The translations under genes were made by a program, and so were the position numbers. DNA of 64,000 nucleotides. It comes from Streptomyces tateyamensis. GTDB taxonomy: Bacteria; Actinomycetota; Actinomycetes; Streptomycetales; Streptomycetaceae. Below, one piece after another: positions 39,554 through 48,237 of this stretch. Under the pieces are notes generated by a model that was given only the letters and a program-made list of their open reading frames with translations, made no database searches and was not told the DNA's origin. Location of the stretch: assembly GCF_003205575.1 (NCBI RefSeq), contig NZ_PYBW01000049.1, forward strand, positions 62,001 through 126,000, in the 5' to 3' direction. Position 1 is the first letter of the stretch; each line of letters starts with the position of its first letter.

Positions 39554-40006
39554 ATGACGGTGATCGAGAGCATCCCAGCGACCGACCTGCTCGACCCGAC
39601 GCCCTGTGCGACCCCGCCGTCGGCCTACCTGCGGCCGGACGGCGAGGACCGGTACACCATCGGCGAGGTCGCCCAGTTCACCGGCCTGAGCGCGCACACC
39701 CTGCGCTGGTACGAGCAGATCGGCCTGCTCGGGCAGGTCGAGCGCTCGCACACCGGACAGCGCCGCTTCTGCAACCGCGACCTGGACTGGTTGGAGCTGG
39801 TCGGGAAGCTGCGGCTGACCGGCATGGCGGTGGCCGACATGGTCCGCTACGCCGAACTGGTCCGCCAGGGCGAGTCCACCTTCGACGAGCGCCGCGAGAT
39901 CCTGCTCGCAACCCGCCGCCAGGTGCTCGCCCGGATCGCGGAGCTGCACGGCACCCTCGCCGTCCTCGACTACAAGATCGACTACTACGGCGGTTCCGGT
40001 AGGTGA
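39554..40006 (+). CDS. MerR-family transcriptional regulator
   Basis: A 150-residue regulator. YTIGEVAQFTGLSAHTLRWY, EQIGLLGQVER and RRFCNRDLDWLELVGKLRLT form the winged HTH of MerR (about 33-100), followed by a dimer helix (about 105-140) and a short tail without metal-binding cysteine clusters, like the subgroup that controls oxidoreductase genes. No such target follows; instead a hairpin ends the unit. The start at 39554 is preferred over GTG 39545, which lies within the -10 box. Confidence 0.88.
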   Translation: MTVIESIPATDLLDPTPCATPPSAYLRPDGEDRYTIGEVAQFTGLSAHTLRWYEQIGLLGQVERSHTGQRRFCNRDLDWLELVGKLRLTGMAVADMVRYAELVRQGESTFDERREILLATRRQVLARIAELHGTLAVLDYKIDYYGGSGR

Positions 40007-40033
40007 AAGATTCGGCGGACGCACGATGGCTTG

Positions 40034-40077
40034 GAGCGACAGGACAGCTACTGATAGTTGCTGACCCCGTGTCGCTC
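40034..40077 (+). terminator. Imperfect hairpin after merR gene
   Basis: GAGCGAC (40034) pairs with GTCGCTC (to 40077), and inner CAGC/GCTG segments extend the stem with bulges. Placed 28 bases after the MerR stop. Confidence 0.5.
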
Positions 40078-40184
40078 GTGTAGGGGGAAGCGTCACCTGA
40101 ATGGCTATGATCAAGCGCGCGGGCACGCTCTCTCAAGATCCGAGTCCGCCAAGCTGATTCAGAGCCTGACGAGAGGAATGGACG

Positions 40185-40427
40185 ATGACCGTTCGCCTGA
40201 GCCTGTCGATCCCGGCCTCGGTCAAGAGCAGCTACTCCCAGGGCGACAGCGGCAACTGCATCGAGTGGGCCCCCGCATTCGCCCCCCTCGGCGTCGTCCC
40301 CGTCCGTGACTCCAAGGACCCGAACGGTCCCGCGCTCCACTTCACCACCGCCACCTGGACGGCGTTCACCAGCGCGGTTCAGGGCGAGGCGAATCGCTTT
40401 CAGCAGGGAGCTCGGCTTCCCGAATGA
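40185..40427 (+). CDS. DUF397 domain protein
   Basis: An 80-residue protein with the DUF397 core SGNCIEWAPAF, VPVRDSKDPNGPALHFT, WTAFTSAV. In streptomycetes DUF397 genes nearly always stand beside an XRE-type regulator gene and act as its partner in development or antibiotic control. No such regulator is next to it here. ATG 40185 follows GAGAGGAATGG. Its stop overlaps the next start (ATGA). Confidence 0.88.
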   Translation: MTVRLSLSIPASVKSSYSQGDSGNCIEWAPAFAPLGVVPVRDSKDPNGPALHFTTATWTAFTSAVQGEANRFQQGARLPE

Positions 40428-40993
40428 TCGAGAGCGAGCGGGCGGCGCTGACGGAGTTGTGGCAGCAGCGGTGGCCGGCGTGCCCTCCCCTCGGGCACCT
40501 GCTTCGGGGCCCGTACCGGGATGTCTGGGTGCGCTTCCACAGTCTGCCGGAGTCGAAGCGGTACGCCGAGGACGAGGCCGAGTATGCGACCGTCCTCGGA
40601 CGCTACAACGCTGTACTGGATGAGCTGTTCGCGGGCGGCGAGGTGTACGTGATCACGCCTGCCTTCACGGCCAGCCCCGACGTCCCGTCACACCAGTCAG
40701 GCGCGGACCACTGGCAGACGCTGGTGGTGCAGGAAGACTTCGACCCGGAGTTCCGCTCCTACGCCCACCTCTTCGTGGTCCGGCGGGCCTGGCAGCACGG
40801 CTGCCTTGACGGCCTGCTGCGCGAGGTGGCGGACGATCAGGTCGCGGGTGTACTCGTCACCGATCTCCAGTTGCTCCGCCTCCACCATCCTTACGACGGT
40901 GGTGCTGACGTGTTCCTCCCCACCACCGAGGAGCGCGACCGGCTGAGGGAACGGCACGCCGGGTGGCTGTCCAGGTACCCGGGCGGTCTCTGA
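40424..40993 (+). CDS. DUF3885 domain protein
   Basis: A 189-residue soluble protein. VWVRFHSLPESKRYAEDEAE, LDELFAGGEVYVIT, and VLVTDLQLLRLHHPYDGGAD match DUF3885, a family of unknown function often met in streptomycetes and in some immunity-protein-like contexts. It overlaps the DUF397 gene by four bases (ATGA), so translation is coupled. Confidence 0.75.
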   Translation: MIESERAALTELWQQRWPACPPLGHLLRGPYRDVWVRFHSLPESKRYAEDEAEYATVLGRYNAVLDELFAGGEVYVITPAFTASPDVPSHQSGADHWQTLVVQEDFDPEFRSYAHLFVVRRAWQHGCLDGLLREVADDQVAGVLVTDLQLLRLHHPYDGGADVFLPTTEERDRLRERHAGWLSRYPGGL

Positions 40994-41024
40994 CCGGTCC
41001 GAGCGGGACGGCTCCGGCCGCGGG

Positions 41025-41438
41025 TCACGCGTCCCGCCAGTCCCCCGAGGTGATCAGTGACGGGTGCTGCGCCAGTTCCGCTGCCACTGCCGGGCCGGCC
41101 AGGTAGACCCAGGCGTCGAGGAGTTCGCCCGTGGTCAGCAGGGTGACCGGGAGGGGCTGGCGCACGTACAGGCCGTTGCCGGTGGGGAGGCACTCCTCCA
41201 GCTCGTCCAGGGTGGCCAGGACGGCGGGGTAGTCGGTCGGGCGGACCGTGATCAGGTCGCCGAGCACCGTGTGGCCCGGGGCGGGGAGGGCGTAGGGGTA
41301 GCCGGGGCCGGCGTGCAGGGCGGTGTGGGGGAGGGCGGCCGGGCGGGCGGTGAGGGTGTGGGCGGCCAGGTGGCGGGCGAAGTTGCGGTGGCCCGGGCGC
41401 AGGGTGCCGTAGGCGAAGAAGGGGAGCTGCTCGGACAC
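41025..41438 (-). CDS. Gamma-glutamylcyclotransferase-like protein
   Basis: A 137-residue GGCT/AIG2-fold protein. The start LPFFAYGTLRPGHRNF is the YGTLRxG glycine-loop signature; LDELEECLPTGNGLYVR supplies the family's acidic region. The catalytic Glu of GGCT enzymes is usually in this ExxE region. Such proteins release 5-oxoproline from gamma-glutamyl amines or peptides. ATG 41438. Confidence 0.85.
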   Translation of the reverse strand: MSEQLPFFAYGTLRPGHRNFARHLAAHTLTARPAALPHTALHAGPGYPYALPAPGHTVLGDLITVRPTDYPAVLATLDELEECLPTGNGLYVRQPLPVTLLTTGELLDAWVYLAGPAVAAELAQHPSLITSGDWRDA

Positions 41439-41529
41439 GGTCTCTTCTCCTGGAACGGGCTGGCGCGCGCGACCCCCGATGCGCTCTGATAAGGCCGCGA
41501 GAGTACAGCACCAACCCTAGGAGAGACCC

Positions 41530-42480
41530 ATGACATCGGTCGGCACCCCCACCTCCGCGCCGGCCGGGAGCGGGTCTGTGACCGCCGCCCGAATATCCGG
41601 TCCGGTCTGGGCGGCACTGGCCATGCTGTACGTGGTCTGGGGGTCCACCTACCTGGGGATCCGGGTGGTGGTGGAGACCATGCCGGCGCTCTTCTCGGGC
41701 GCGGTGCGGTTCCTCGCCGCGGGGGCGCTGCTGCTCGGGTTGCTGGCGGTGAAGGAAGGGTCGGCGGCGCTGCGGGTGACCGGGCGTCAGCTGGCCTCGG
41801 CGGGCCTGGTCGGCCTGCTGCTCCTGGTCGGCGGCAACGGGATGGTGGTCATCGCCGAGGGCCGGGTGCCCTCGGGTCTGACGGCGCTGCTGGTGGCCGC
41901 CGTGCCGCTGTACGTGGTGGTGCTGCGGGCCGCCTTCGGCGACCGGCCGGGGTGGACCGCGTTGGCGGGGGTGCTGTTGGGGCTGGCCGGGCTGGCGGTG
42001 CTCGCGGTCCCGGGGAGCAGCGGCAGCGTGAAGCTGGGCGGGGTGCTGCTGGTGCTGGCGGCCGCGGTGTCCTGGTCGGTCGGCTCCTTCCTCTCGAGCA
42101 AGCTGCCGATGCCGGGCAACCCGCTGGTGGCCAGCGCCTACGAGATGCTGATCGGCGGCGCGGGCTGCGCGGTGGTCGCGCTGGCCCGCGGCGAGCAGCA
42201 CGGGCTGGACCTGGCGGCGGTCTCCACCCGCTCCTGGGTCGCGCTGGCCTACCTGGTGCTGGTCGGCTCGCTGGTCGGGTTCACCGCCTACGCCTGGCTG
42301 CTCCAGCGGGCGCCGCTCGGACTGGTGTCGACTTATGCCTATGTGAACCCGGTGGTCGCGGTCTTCCTCGGCTGGCTGGTGCTGGGCGAGAAGCTGACCG
42401 GGATCGAGCTGGCGGGCGGCCTGGTCGTGGTGGCCGCGGTCTGCGTGGTGGTGAGCACGGAGCGTCGCGGACGCAGGTGA
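41530..42480 (+). CDS. EamA/DMT-family exporter
   Basis: A 316-residue inner-membrane protein with ten helices in two EamA repeats. Repeat one begins LAMLYVVWGSTYLGIRVVVE; repeat two begins GGVLLVLAAAVSWSVGSFLS and ends AYVNPVVAVFLGWLVLGEKL. These drug/metabolite transporters export amino acids or small metabolites. ATG 41530 follows AGGAGAG. Divergent from the GGCT-like gene. Confidence 0.9.
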   Translation: MTSVGTPTSAPAGSGSVTAARISGPVWAALAMLYVVWGSTYLGIRVVVETMPALFSGAVRFLAAGALLLGLLAVKEGSAALRVTGRQLASAGLVGLLLLVGGNGMVVIAEGRVPSGLTALLVAAVPLYVVVLRAAFGDRPGWTALAGVLLGLAGLAVLAVPGSSGSVKLGGVLLVLAAAVSWSVGSFLSSKLPMPGNPLVASAYEMLIGGAGCAVVALARGEQHGLDLAAVSTRSWVALAYLVLVGSLVGFTAYAWLLQRAPLGLVSTYAYVNPVVAVFLGWLVLGEKLTGIELAGGLVVVAAVCVVVSTERRGRR

Positions 42481-42560
42481 CGCGGGATTCGACCCACCGG
42501 GCGGCGGCGCCGATCCGACGGGCCTACCGTGGAGACGGAACCAGCGAAGGGAGACGCGCC

Positions 42561-42800
42561 ATGCCTGGATCCGTCACCATCGGCCACATCGAGGCCGCAG
42601 CCATGGTCGAGCACGGCGAGGCCGACCGGCTGGCCGTGCTGCTGGACGAGTTGGGGCACCTGCTGGCCGTCGAGGGGCCGAACCGGCTCTCCGACGAGCA
42701 GGTCGCCGCGCTGTGCGCGGGCGCGGGCATGCCGCGGCGGCGCGCGGACCTGGCGCACTGGTGCCGCGGCACGGCGGCGCAGCTGCACGAGCGGCACTGA
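42561..42800 (+). CDS. Small conserved hypothetical protein
   Basis: A 79-residue soluble, helical protein (ADRLAVLLDELGHLLAVEG, SDEQVAALCAGAGMP, LAHWCRGTAAQLHER). ATG 42561 is preceded by GAAGGGAG at an ideal distance. GC-frame bias supports coding. Function unknown; no motif recognised. Confidence 0.6.
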   Translation: MPGSVTIGHIEAAAMVEHGEADRLAVLLDELGHLLAVEGPNRLSDEQVAALCAGAGMPRRRADLAHWCRGTAAQLHERH

Positions 42801-43034
42801 GCGCTCCACCCACCCCGAACGCCCGGCCGACCACCCGCGCCGCCCACCCAGCAGACCCCGTACCCGAACACCGCCGACGGCCCACCCCACCCAGGCCGTC
42901 GGCGGTCGGCCGTCCGGGCCCGCTCGTCCCGTCCCCCTGCTCGCCGCGCTGTTCCCCCCGCTCGCCCCAGCCGTCCCACCGTCAACCACGGCCCCAAGCA
43001 GACCTCTTGACACTGCTCACAGCCCTGTGAGTAC

Positions 43035-44822
43035 ATGCCAACCGTGCTGACACCCTCCCCCCGCACCCTCGCTACGGCGGCCCGCACCCTGGCCGCCCTC
43101 GCCCTCGCCGCTGCGGCCGCCTTCACCGCCCCCGCCACCGCGAACGCGACCACCGCCGCCGCCACCAGGGCCGCCACCCCCGCCGCCGCCAACGCCACCG
43201 CGGCCACCCACGTGGAGACCGACTACGCCGATCCGGTGACGGCGTTGCCGCCGATATCGCGGCCGGACACCAAGCACTGCACGGTCACCGCGATGCAGCA
43301 CGACTTCGCCAACAGCTACGGCCAGCCCTTCACCGGCACCCTCACCCCGCCCGCCGACTGCGCGGGCCCGTGGAACAAGGTGGTGCTCGACTGGTCCGGC
43401 AGCGTGGCCGGCCGCCAGTACGACCGGCTCGCCGGGGTCTGGATCGGCGGCGCCGAGGTGCTGCGCACCAGCACGCCGGAGCCCGACCCGTCCGGCATCA
43501 GCTGGCACGTGGACCAGGACCTGACCCCGTTCGTCCCGCTGCTGCGCACCGCCCAGCCGCTGGTGGTGGACCTGGGCAACATCGTCAACGACACGTACAC
43601 CGGCATTTACCACATGACCTTGACGGTCACCTACTACCAGGCGGACCGCGCGCACCCGGCCGCCGCCACCGCCGACCAGGTGCTGCCGGTCTCCCAGTCC
43701 AGCACCGCGGCGGGCTGGTGGACGCTGTCCAAGGGGCAGACCGCGAGCACCGCCCTGCGGTTCCCGCGCAACCTGACCGGGGCCAAGCTCCAGGTCTACG
43801 CCCGCGGCGGCGGCTGCGAGGAGTTCTGGTACAGCAACGTGCCGGACGACGTCGCGGCCGCGCACCCCGACTGGGGCATGTGCGGCGGCGGCACCTACCG
43901 GGAGGTGCAGGTGCTGGTGGACGGTCGCCCGGCCGGCACCGTGCAGCCGTTCCCGGCGATCTACACGGGCGGGATCAGCCCGCTGCTGTGGCGGCCGATC
44001 CCCGGCATCGACGCCTTCCGCACCCAGCCGTACCAGGTCGACCTGACCCCGTTCGCCGGCACTCTGACCGACGGGGCCGCACACACCGTGACCATCGTCC
44101 CGCCGGCCGGGATCAGCGACGGCTGGACGGTGGACGGCTCGCTCTTCCTGGACACCGACCCGCTGCTCGCCCAGACCAGTGGCGCGGTCACCACCGACAC
44201 CGTGACGGCCGACCCGAAGGTGACCACCACCGAGGCCGCCCAGGCCGACGGCAGCGAGCTGATCACGGCCGGCGCCACCCGGGACTGGACGGTGGCCGGC
44301 TACGTGAACACCTCGCACGGGCGGATCGACACCCGGATCGACCACCACGGCGACTACCGCAACTCCGACACGCTCAGCCAGCAGGGCCAGGTCCAGGTGA
44401 CCAGCCAGCGCGACAGCGGCTGGACGGTGACCAGCACCGACCGGGACGGGCGCGGCCCGCACCAGCAGCAGCGCAGCACCTGGTCCTACCCGCTGGACGT
44501 GACCAGCACCTACGTCCCCAGCGCGACCGGTTACCTGGTGCGCGGTCAGGTCACGGTGGCCCGCGACCTGACCGAGGAGGGCCGGCGCGGCGAGGGCCGC
44601 TGGCTGCCGCAGGCCGGCAGCAGCGACCACCTCACCGCGCAGGGCGTCCTGGAGCGGCAGAACGGCCAGACCGTGCAGGCGGACGGCAGCGCCACCGAGC
44701 AGTACGTGGGCACGGTCGACGGCGGCTGCTACGACCACCTGCTCAGCGCCGACCACGGCTACCTGACCCTGGACCGGGTCACCACCTCGTCGGCCCCGGG
44801 CAACCGCGGGGCCTGCGGGTGA
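43035..44822 (+). CDS. Secreted PNGase A-like peptide-N-glycosidase
   Basis: Releases N-glycans from glycoproteins by cleaving the Asn-GlcNAc amide bond. The 595-residue precursor has an Ala/Thr-rich signal region (1-55), then the characteristic start of the PNGase A family (ETDYADPVTALPPISRPDTK, CTVTAMQHDFANSYGQPF) with two jelly-roll domains: WNKVVLDWSGSVAGRQYDR, VWIGGAEVLRTSTPEP, then IYTGGISPLLWRPIPGIDAF and DLTPFAGTLTDG. Bacterial members are uncommon outside Actinobacteria and a few others. Monocistronic; a hairpin follows about 100 bases later. Confidence 0.85.
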   Translation: MPTVLTPSPRTLATAARTLAALALAAAAAFTAPATANATTAAATRAATPAAANATAATHVETDYADPVTALPPISRPDTKHCTVTAMQHDFANSYGQPFTGTLTPPADCAGPWNKVVLDWSGSVAGRQYDRLAGVWIGGAEVLRTSTPEPDPSGISWHVDQDLTPFVPLLRTAQPLVVDLGNIVNDTYTGIYHMTLTVTYYQADRAHPAAATADQVLPVSQSSTAAGWWTLSKGQTASTALRFPRNLTGAKLQVYARGGGCEEFWYSNVPDDVAAAHPDWGMCGGGTYREVQVLVDGRPAGTVQPFPAIYTGGISPLLWRPIPGIDAFRTQPYQVDLTPFAGTLTDGAAHTVTIVPPAGISDGWTVDGSLFLDTDPLLAQTSGAVTTDTVTADPKVTTTEAAQADGSELITAGATRDWTVAGYVNTSHGRIDTRIDHHGDYRNSDTLSQQGQVQVTSQRDSGWTVTSTDRDGRGPHQQQRSTWSYPLDVTSTYVPSATGYLVRGQVTVARDLTEEGRRGEGRWLPQAGSSDHLTAQGVLERQNGQTVQADGSATEQYVGTVDGGCYDHLLSADHGYLTLDRVTTSSAPGNRGACG

Positions 44823-45227
44823 CGCGCCTGTAAAGCCTTCAGGAATTGTGCGCACCCGATAGTTCCGGCCCGTTTTGACGAGCTGTTACGGCTCCGTTAA
44901 GGCGGGTCGGAACGCTCCTTGGCAGCGTGTCAGTTCAGTTTTGAACACGCTGCCGAGGAGAGTGAGATCTCCGTCACACTCGCCGCGGCCCGCGCTTTCG
45001 CCAGGGTGCTGATGATGCGTCCATGACCTGGGGAAACGCGGCGTGGCAGGGGCGTCCCGCGGTCGACCGCACCGGTGCGAGAACTGAGTTGATCTTGTTC
45101 TCCGGAGTGTTCTGCGCTTCACTTTTGCCGGTGTCAGCGGCGGAGCGGGGGCGGCCGACTTTCCCGAAGTGCGATCAGGGCTGGAGACAGTCCTGGTACT
45201 TGATGCTTTGACGAGAATGAGAAGCCC
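44823..45227. other. 405-base intergenic region before the conservon
   Basis: Contains the inverted repeat at 44921-44954 near the PNGase side. The rest must hold the conservon promoter; TTGATC near 45090 and TTGACG near 45209 are possible -35 boxes, neither convincing. A 62-codon frame (45023-45211) lacks a ribosome site and coding bias. Confidence 0.5.
44921..44954. terminator. Hairpin downstream of PNGase gene
   Basis: GGCAGCGTGT (44921-44930) pairs perfectly with ACACGCTGCC (44945-44954), with a 14-base loop that includes TTTT. It may end the PNGase transcript. Confidence 0.6.
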
Positions 45228-47231
45228 TTGCCGAACCCGTCGCCGAAGCGCCTGACCCTGAAGCTGCCCGCCGGCTCCGCGAAGCCGCCCGTCGGCTCCT
45301 CGCGCGAGGGGCGGGTCGCGCGGCGGCTGGCCAGAGCCCTGGTCGCGCTGCCGGCCCTCGCTACCCTCACGGGGTGCGGCGTCACCGGTCAGGGCGGTTC
45401 CCAGCTCTGGGCCACCGGCGGTGCGGCGGCCGTGGTGCTGGTCGGCGGCACGGCCGTGGTGGTGCGCCGGGTCACCGCGCGGCCGCTGGAGCGGGCCCGC
45501 GACCAGGCCGCCCGCAGCCTGGCCCAACTGCTCGACGAGCGGGCGGGACTGCTGGCCGAGCGCGACCGGCTGGGCGCCGAGCGGGACACCAACGCCACGC
45601 TGGCCCAGGCCTTGAACGGCGAGCGCCAGCAACTGCTCCAGGAGTACCAGGAGCTGCAGCGCACCCAGCAGGAGCTGAACCGCCGGCTGGAGGAGGCGGC
45701 GGGGCTGAGCCGGGAGAGCGACCAGCGGCAGGAGGAGCTGCTGCGCGAGTGCGAACTGCTGCTCGCCGAGCGGGACGGCCTGGCCAAGGAGCGCGACGAG
45801 CTGCAGGGCAGCGTGGACGCCACCTTCGTCAACCTGGCCATGCGCACCCTGACCCTGGTCGAGCGGCAGCTGGTGCTGATCGAGGCGCTGGAGGGCCGGG
45901 AGGCCGACTCCGCGCAGCTGGAGAGCCTGTTCCGGCTCGACCACCTGGCCACCCGGATGCGCCGCAACAGCGAGAACATGCTGCTGCTGGCCGGGTTGGA
46001 GAACAGCCAGCGCAGCCGCAAGACGGTCACCCTGCTGGACGTGGTGCGGGCCGGGGTCTCCGAGATCGAGCGCTATGAGCGGGTCAAGCTCGGCTTCCTG
46101 GCCGCCGTCCGGCTGACCGGCGCGGTCGCCGACGACACCAGCCATCTGCTGGCCGAACTGCTGGAGAACGCCACCGCCTTCTCCCCGCCCCAGGAGCAGG
46201 TCGAGATCGGCGGCTGGCTGCTGGACAACGGCGAGCTGATGGTCTCGGTCAGCGACCGGGGCATCGGCCTGCCCGCCGACCGGCTGCGCGCGCTCAACGA
46301 GCAGCTGGCCGAGCCGGTGCTGGGCGACCCGGCGCAGCGCCGCGACGCGCTGCTGGCCGGCGCGCTGACCGGGCGCAGCATGGGCCTGTTCGTGGTGGCC
46401 CGACTGGCCGCCCGGCACGGGATCCGGGTGCAGCTGCGGGAGAACGGGCAGGGCGGCGGGGTCACCGCGATGGTGGTGCTGCCGCGCGAGGCGCTGCACC
46501 AGGACGGGATCAGCACGGCGGACCTGGACGACCAGCGGCGGGCCGAGCGGACCGCGGCCGTGCACGCGGCGCGGGCGGCGGAGGACGCCGAGGTGGTCGC
46601 GGTTCCCCCGAGGGTGGCGGCCCCCGCATCCGCCCCGCCGGCGGCGCGCGCTGCGGAGCTGCCGGAGCTGCCACGTCGACGGCCGGCGGGAGCCGCTGCC
46701 GGACCGGTCGCGGGTGCTGCGCCGGCCGCCGCTGCCGCGGCCGAGCCTGCGCCCGAACCCACGGCCGGGCCGAGACCCGAGCGGGGCGCGGAACAGGGCG
46801 CCGAGCAGGGTGCCGAGCACCCCCTGGACACCCCGACCCGCGAACTGACACTCCCTCAGTTCACGCCGCCCCGGGCCGAGACGGCCGCACCCGAGCTGCC
46901 CCGCCGGGTGCCCAGCGGCAACGGCCTGCCCGGCACCGGCGAGGCGCCGACCTCCGGGCTGCGCCGGGTCACCACCGAGCCCACTGCGATCCCCGCGCCG
47001 GCCGCGACCCCCGACCCCGACCAGCCGACCGCGCCTGCCTCAACCCCCGACCCGACCGCCGGGCCCGCTGCCGACCCGGCCGCGGACTCCGACCAGGTCC
47101 GGGCGGGCGCCGAGGAGTTGCGCCGCCGGCTCGGCGGCTTCCAGCGCGGGCTGCGCCAGGCGGCCCAGGAGAGCGCCGCGGCCGCCGGGGCTGCGCAGTC
47201 GGCCGAACTCGTCCAGGAGCAGGACCGATGA
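45228..47231 (+). CDS. cvnA: Conservon sensor kinase-like protein (CvnA)
   Basis: First gene of a streptomycete conservon, which works like a membrane G-protein-coupled sensor. The 667-residue protein has an N-terminal basic region, a lipobox-like LTGC (Cys50), a membrane helix (about 62-80), a long coiled coil (about 85-195), then LDHLATRMRRNSENMLLL (His239, DHp-like) and an ATP-binding domain with N box LLAELLENATAFSPP, G1 SDRGIGLPADRL and G2 GRSMGLFVVARLAARHG. The last 180 residues are Pro/Ala-rich. Start TTG 45228; no better start is seen. Overlaps cvnB by four bases. Confidence 0.88.
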   Translation: MPNPSPKRLTLKLPAGSAKPPVGSSREGRVARRLARALVALPALATLTGCGVTGQGGSQLWATGGAAAVVLVGGTAVVVRRVTARPLERARDQAARSLAQLLDERAGLLAERDRLGAERDTNATLAQALNGERQQLLQEYQELQRTQQELNRRLEEAAGLSRESDQRQEELLRECELLLAERDGLAKERDELQGSVDATFVNLAMRTLTLVERQLVLIEALEGREADSAQLESLFRLDHLATRMRRNSENMLLLAGLENSQRSRKTVTLLDVVRAGVSEIERYERVKLGFLAAVRLTGAVADDTSHLLAELLENATAFSPPQEQVEIGGWLLDNGELMVSVSDRGIGLPADRLRALNEQLAEPVLGDPAQRRDALLAGALTGRSMGLFVVARLAARHGIRVQLRENGQGGGVTAMVVLPREALHQDGISTADLDDQRRAERTAAVHAARAAEDAEVVAVPPRVAAPASAPPAARAAELPELPRRRPAGAAAGPVAGAAPAAAAAAEPAPEPTAGPRPERGAEQGAEQGAEHPLDTPTRELTLPQFTPPRAETAAPELPRRVPSGNGLPGTGEAPTSGLRRVTTEPTAIPAPAATPDPDQPTAPASTPDPTAGPAADPAADSDQVRAGAEELRRRLGGFQRGLRQAAQESAAAAGAAQSAELVQEQDR

Positions 47232-47698
47232 CCGATCCGACGCCCAGTACCCCCGCCGCCGCCGGGCGCCCCGCTTCCCAAGGCGCCGTCAGCCAGGCCG
47301 CGATGAACGTGCGCTGGCTGCTGGCCAACCTGCTCGGCGCGGTCCCCGGGGTGAGCGAGGCCGTGGTGGTCTCCTCCGACGGGCTGCTCCTCGCCGACTC
47401 CGAGCAGGGCCGCAAGGCCGACCAGCTCTCCGCGATCATCTCGGCGCTGACCAGCCTGACCTGTGGTCTGGCGCAGGTGGTCGAGTGCGGTTCGGTGCGG
47501 CAGACCATGGTCACCATGGGCCAGGGCCACCTGGTGGTGATGGCCATCAGCGACGGCTCCTGCCTGGGGGTCTACGCCTCGCTCGACTGCGACCTGGGCG
47601 TGCTGGCCTACCAGATGGCGCTGCTGGTGGAGCGGGCCGGCCACGCGCTGACCCCGCAGGTGCGCAGCGAGCTCCACCGGGCGATGGCCGTCCGATGA
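47228..47698 (+). CDS. cvnB: Conservon Roadblock/LC7 protein (CvnB)
   Basis: A 156-residue protein with a Roadblock/LC7 domain: AAMNVRWLLANLLGAVPGVSE, AVVVSSDGLLLADSEQG, GHLVVMAISDGSCLGVYASL and LGVLAYQMALLVERAG. Roadblock proteins act as GTPase-activating or scaffold partners of small GTPases, here CvnD. ATG 47228 overlaps the cvnA stop (ATGA) and its own stop overlaps cvnC (ATGA), so the genes are translationally coupled. Confidence 0.93.
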   Translation: MTDPTPSTPAAAGRPASQGAVSQAAMNVRWLLANLLGAVPGVSEAVVVSSDGLLLADSEQGRKADQLSAIISALTSLTCGLAQVVECGSVRQTMVTMGQGHLVVMAISDGSCLGVYASLDCDLGVLAYQMALLVERAGHALTPQVRSELHRAMAVR

Positions 47699-48237
47699 CC
47701 GAGCAGCAGGAGGTAGGGAAGATGTCCGGCTCTGCCGGTACCAACACAGTCCGCTCCGCCGGTGCCGGCGCGGCCGGAACGGCCCAAGCGGGCAGCGCTG
47801 CCGGCGCGGTCGGCAGCAGTGCCCCGGTCGGCCACGGCCTGCGGACCGACAGCGTCCGCTCCGGCCATGGCCGTTCCGCCCGGGTGCGCCCCTACGCGAT
47901 CACCCGGGGCCGGACCAGGTTCGGCCGGGTGCTGCTGGTGGAGACCCTGGTCTCGGCGCTGAACCGGCCCGCCGACCCGGAGGACCGCAGCCTGCCCGAG
48001 CTGGCGATGATCTGCGACGTGACGCGCGGTCAGATGCGCTCGATCGCGGAGATCTCCGCGCTGCTGCGGATCCCGCTCGGCGTGGTCAAGGTGCTGGTCA
48101 GCGACTTGGCCGACCAGGGTCGGGTGCGGGTGCACGGAGCGGACTCGGCCGAGCTGGTGGAGGGTCCGGAGAGTGAGGTGCCCGCGACCAAGCGGGTGCT
48201 GCTGGAGAGGGTGCTGGGTGGACTTCGCAAGCTCTGA
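47695..48237 (+). CDS. cvnC: Conservon DUF742 protein (CvnC)
   Basis: A 180-residue protein. A Gly/Ser/Ala-rich N-terminal third is followed by the DUF742 domain: VRPYAITRGRTRF, LPELAMICDVTRGQMRSIAE and ISALLRIPLGVVKVLVSDLA, which has a winged-helix look. It is the third conservon component, probably an adaptor or DNA-binding partner. Coupled to cvnB (ATGA); cvnD starts within its last seven codons. Confidence 0.9.
   Translation: MTEQQEVGKMSGSAGTNTVRSAGAGAAGTAQAGSAAGAVGSSAPVGHGLRTDSVRSGHGRSARVRPYAITRGRTRFGRVLLVETLVSALNRPADPEDRSLPELAMICDVTRGQMRSIAEISALLRIPLGVVKVLVSDLADQGRVRVHGADSAELVEGPESEVPATKRVLLERVLGGLRKL

Noticed and set aside
45023-45211. 62-codon ORF upstream of the conservon
   Set aside because: No ribosome site, irregular third-position GC and no recognisable family.
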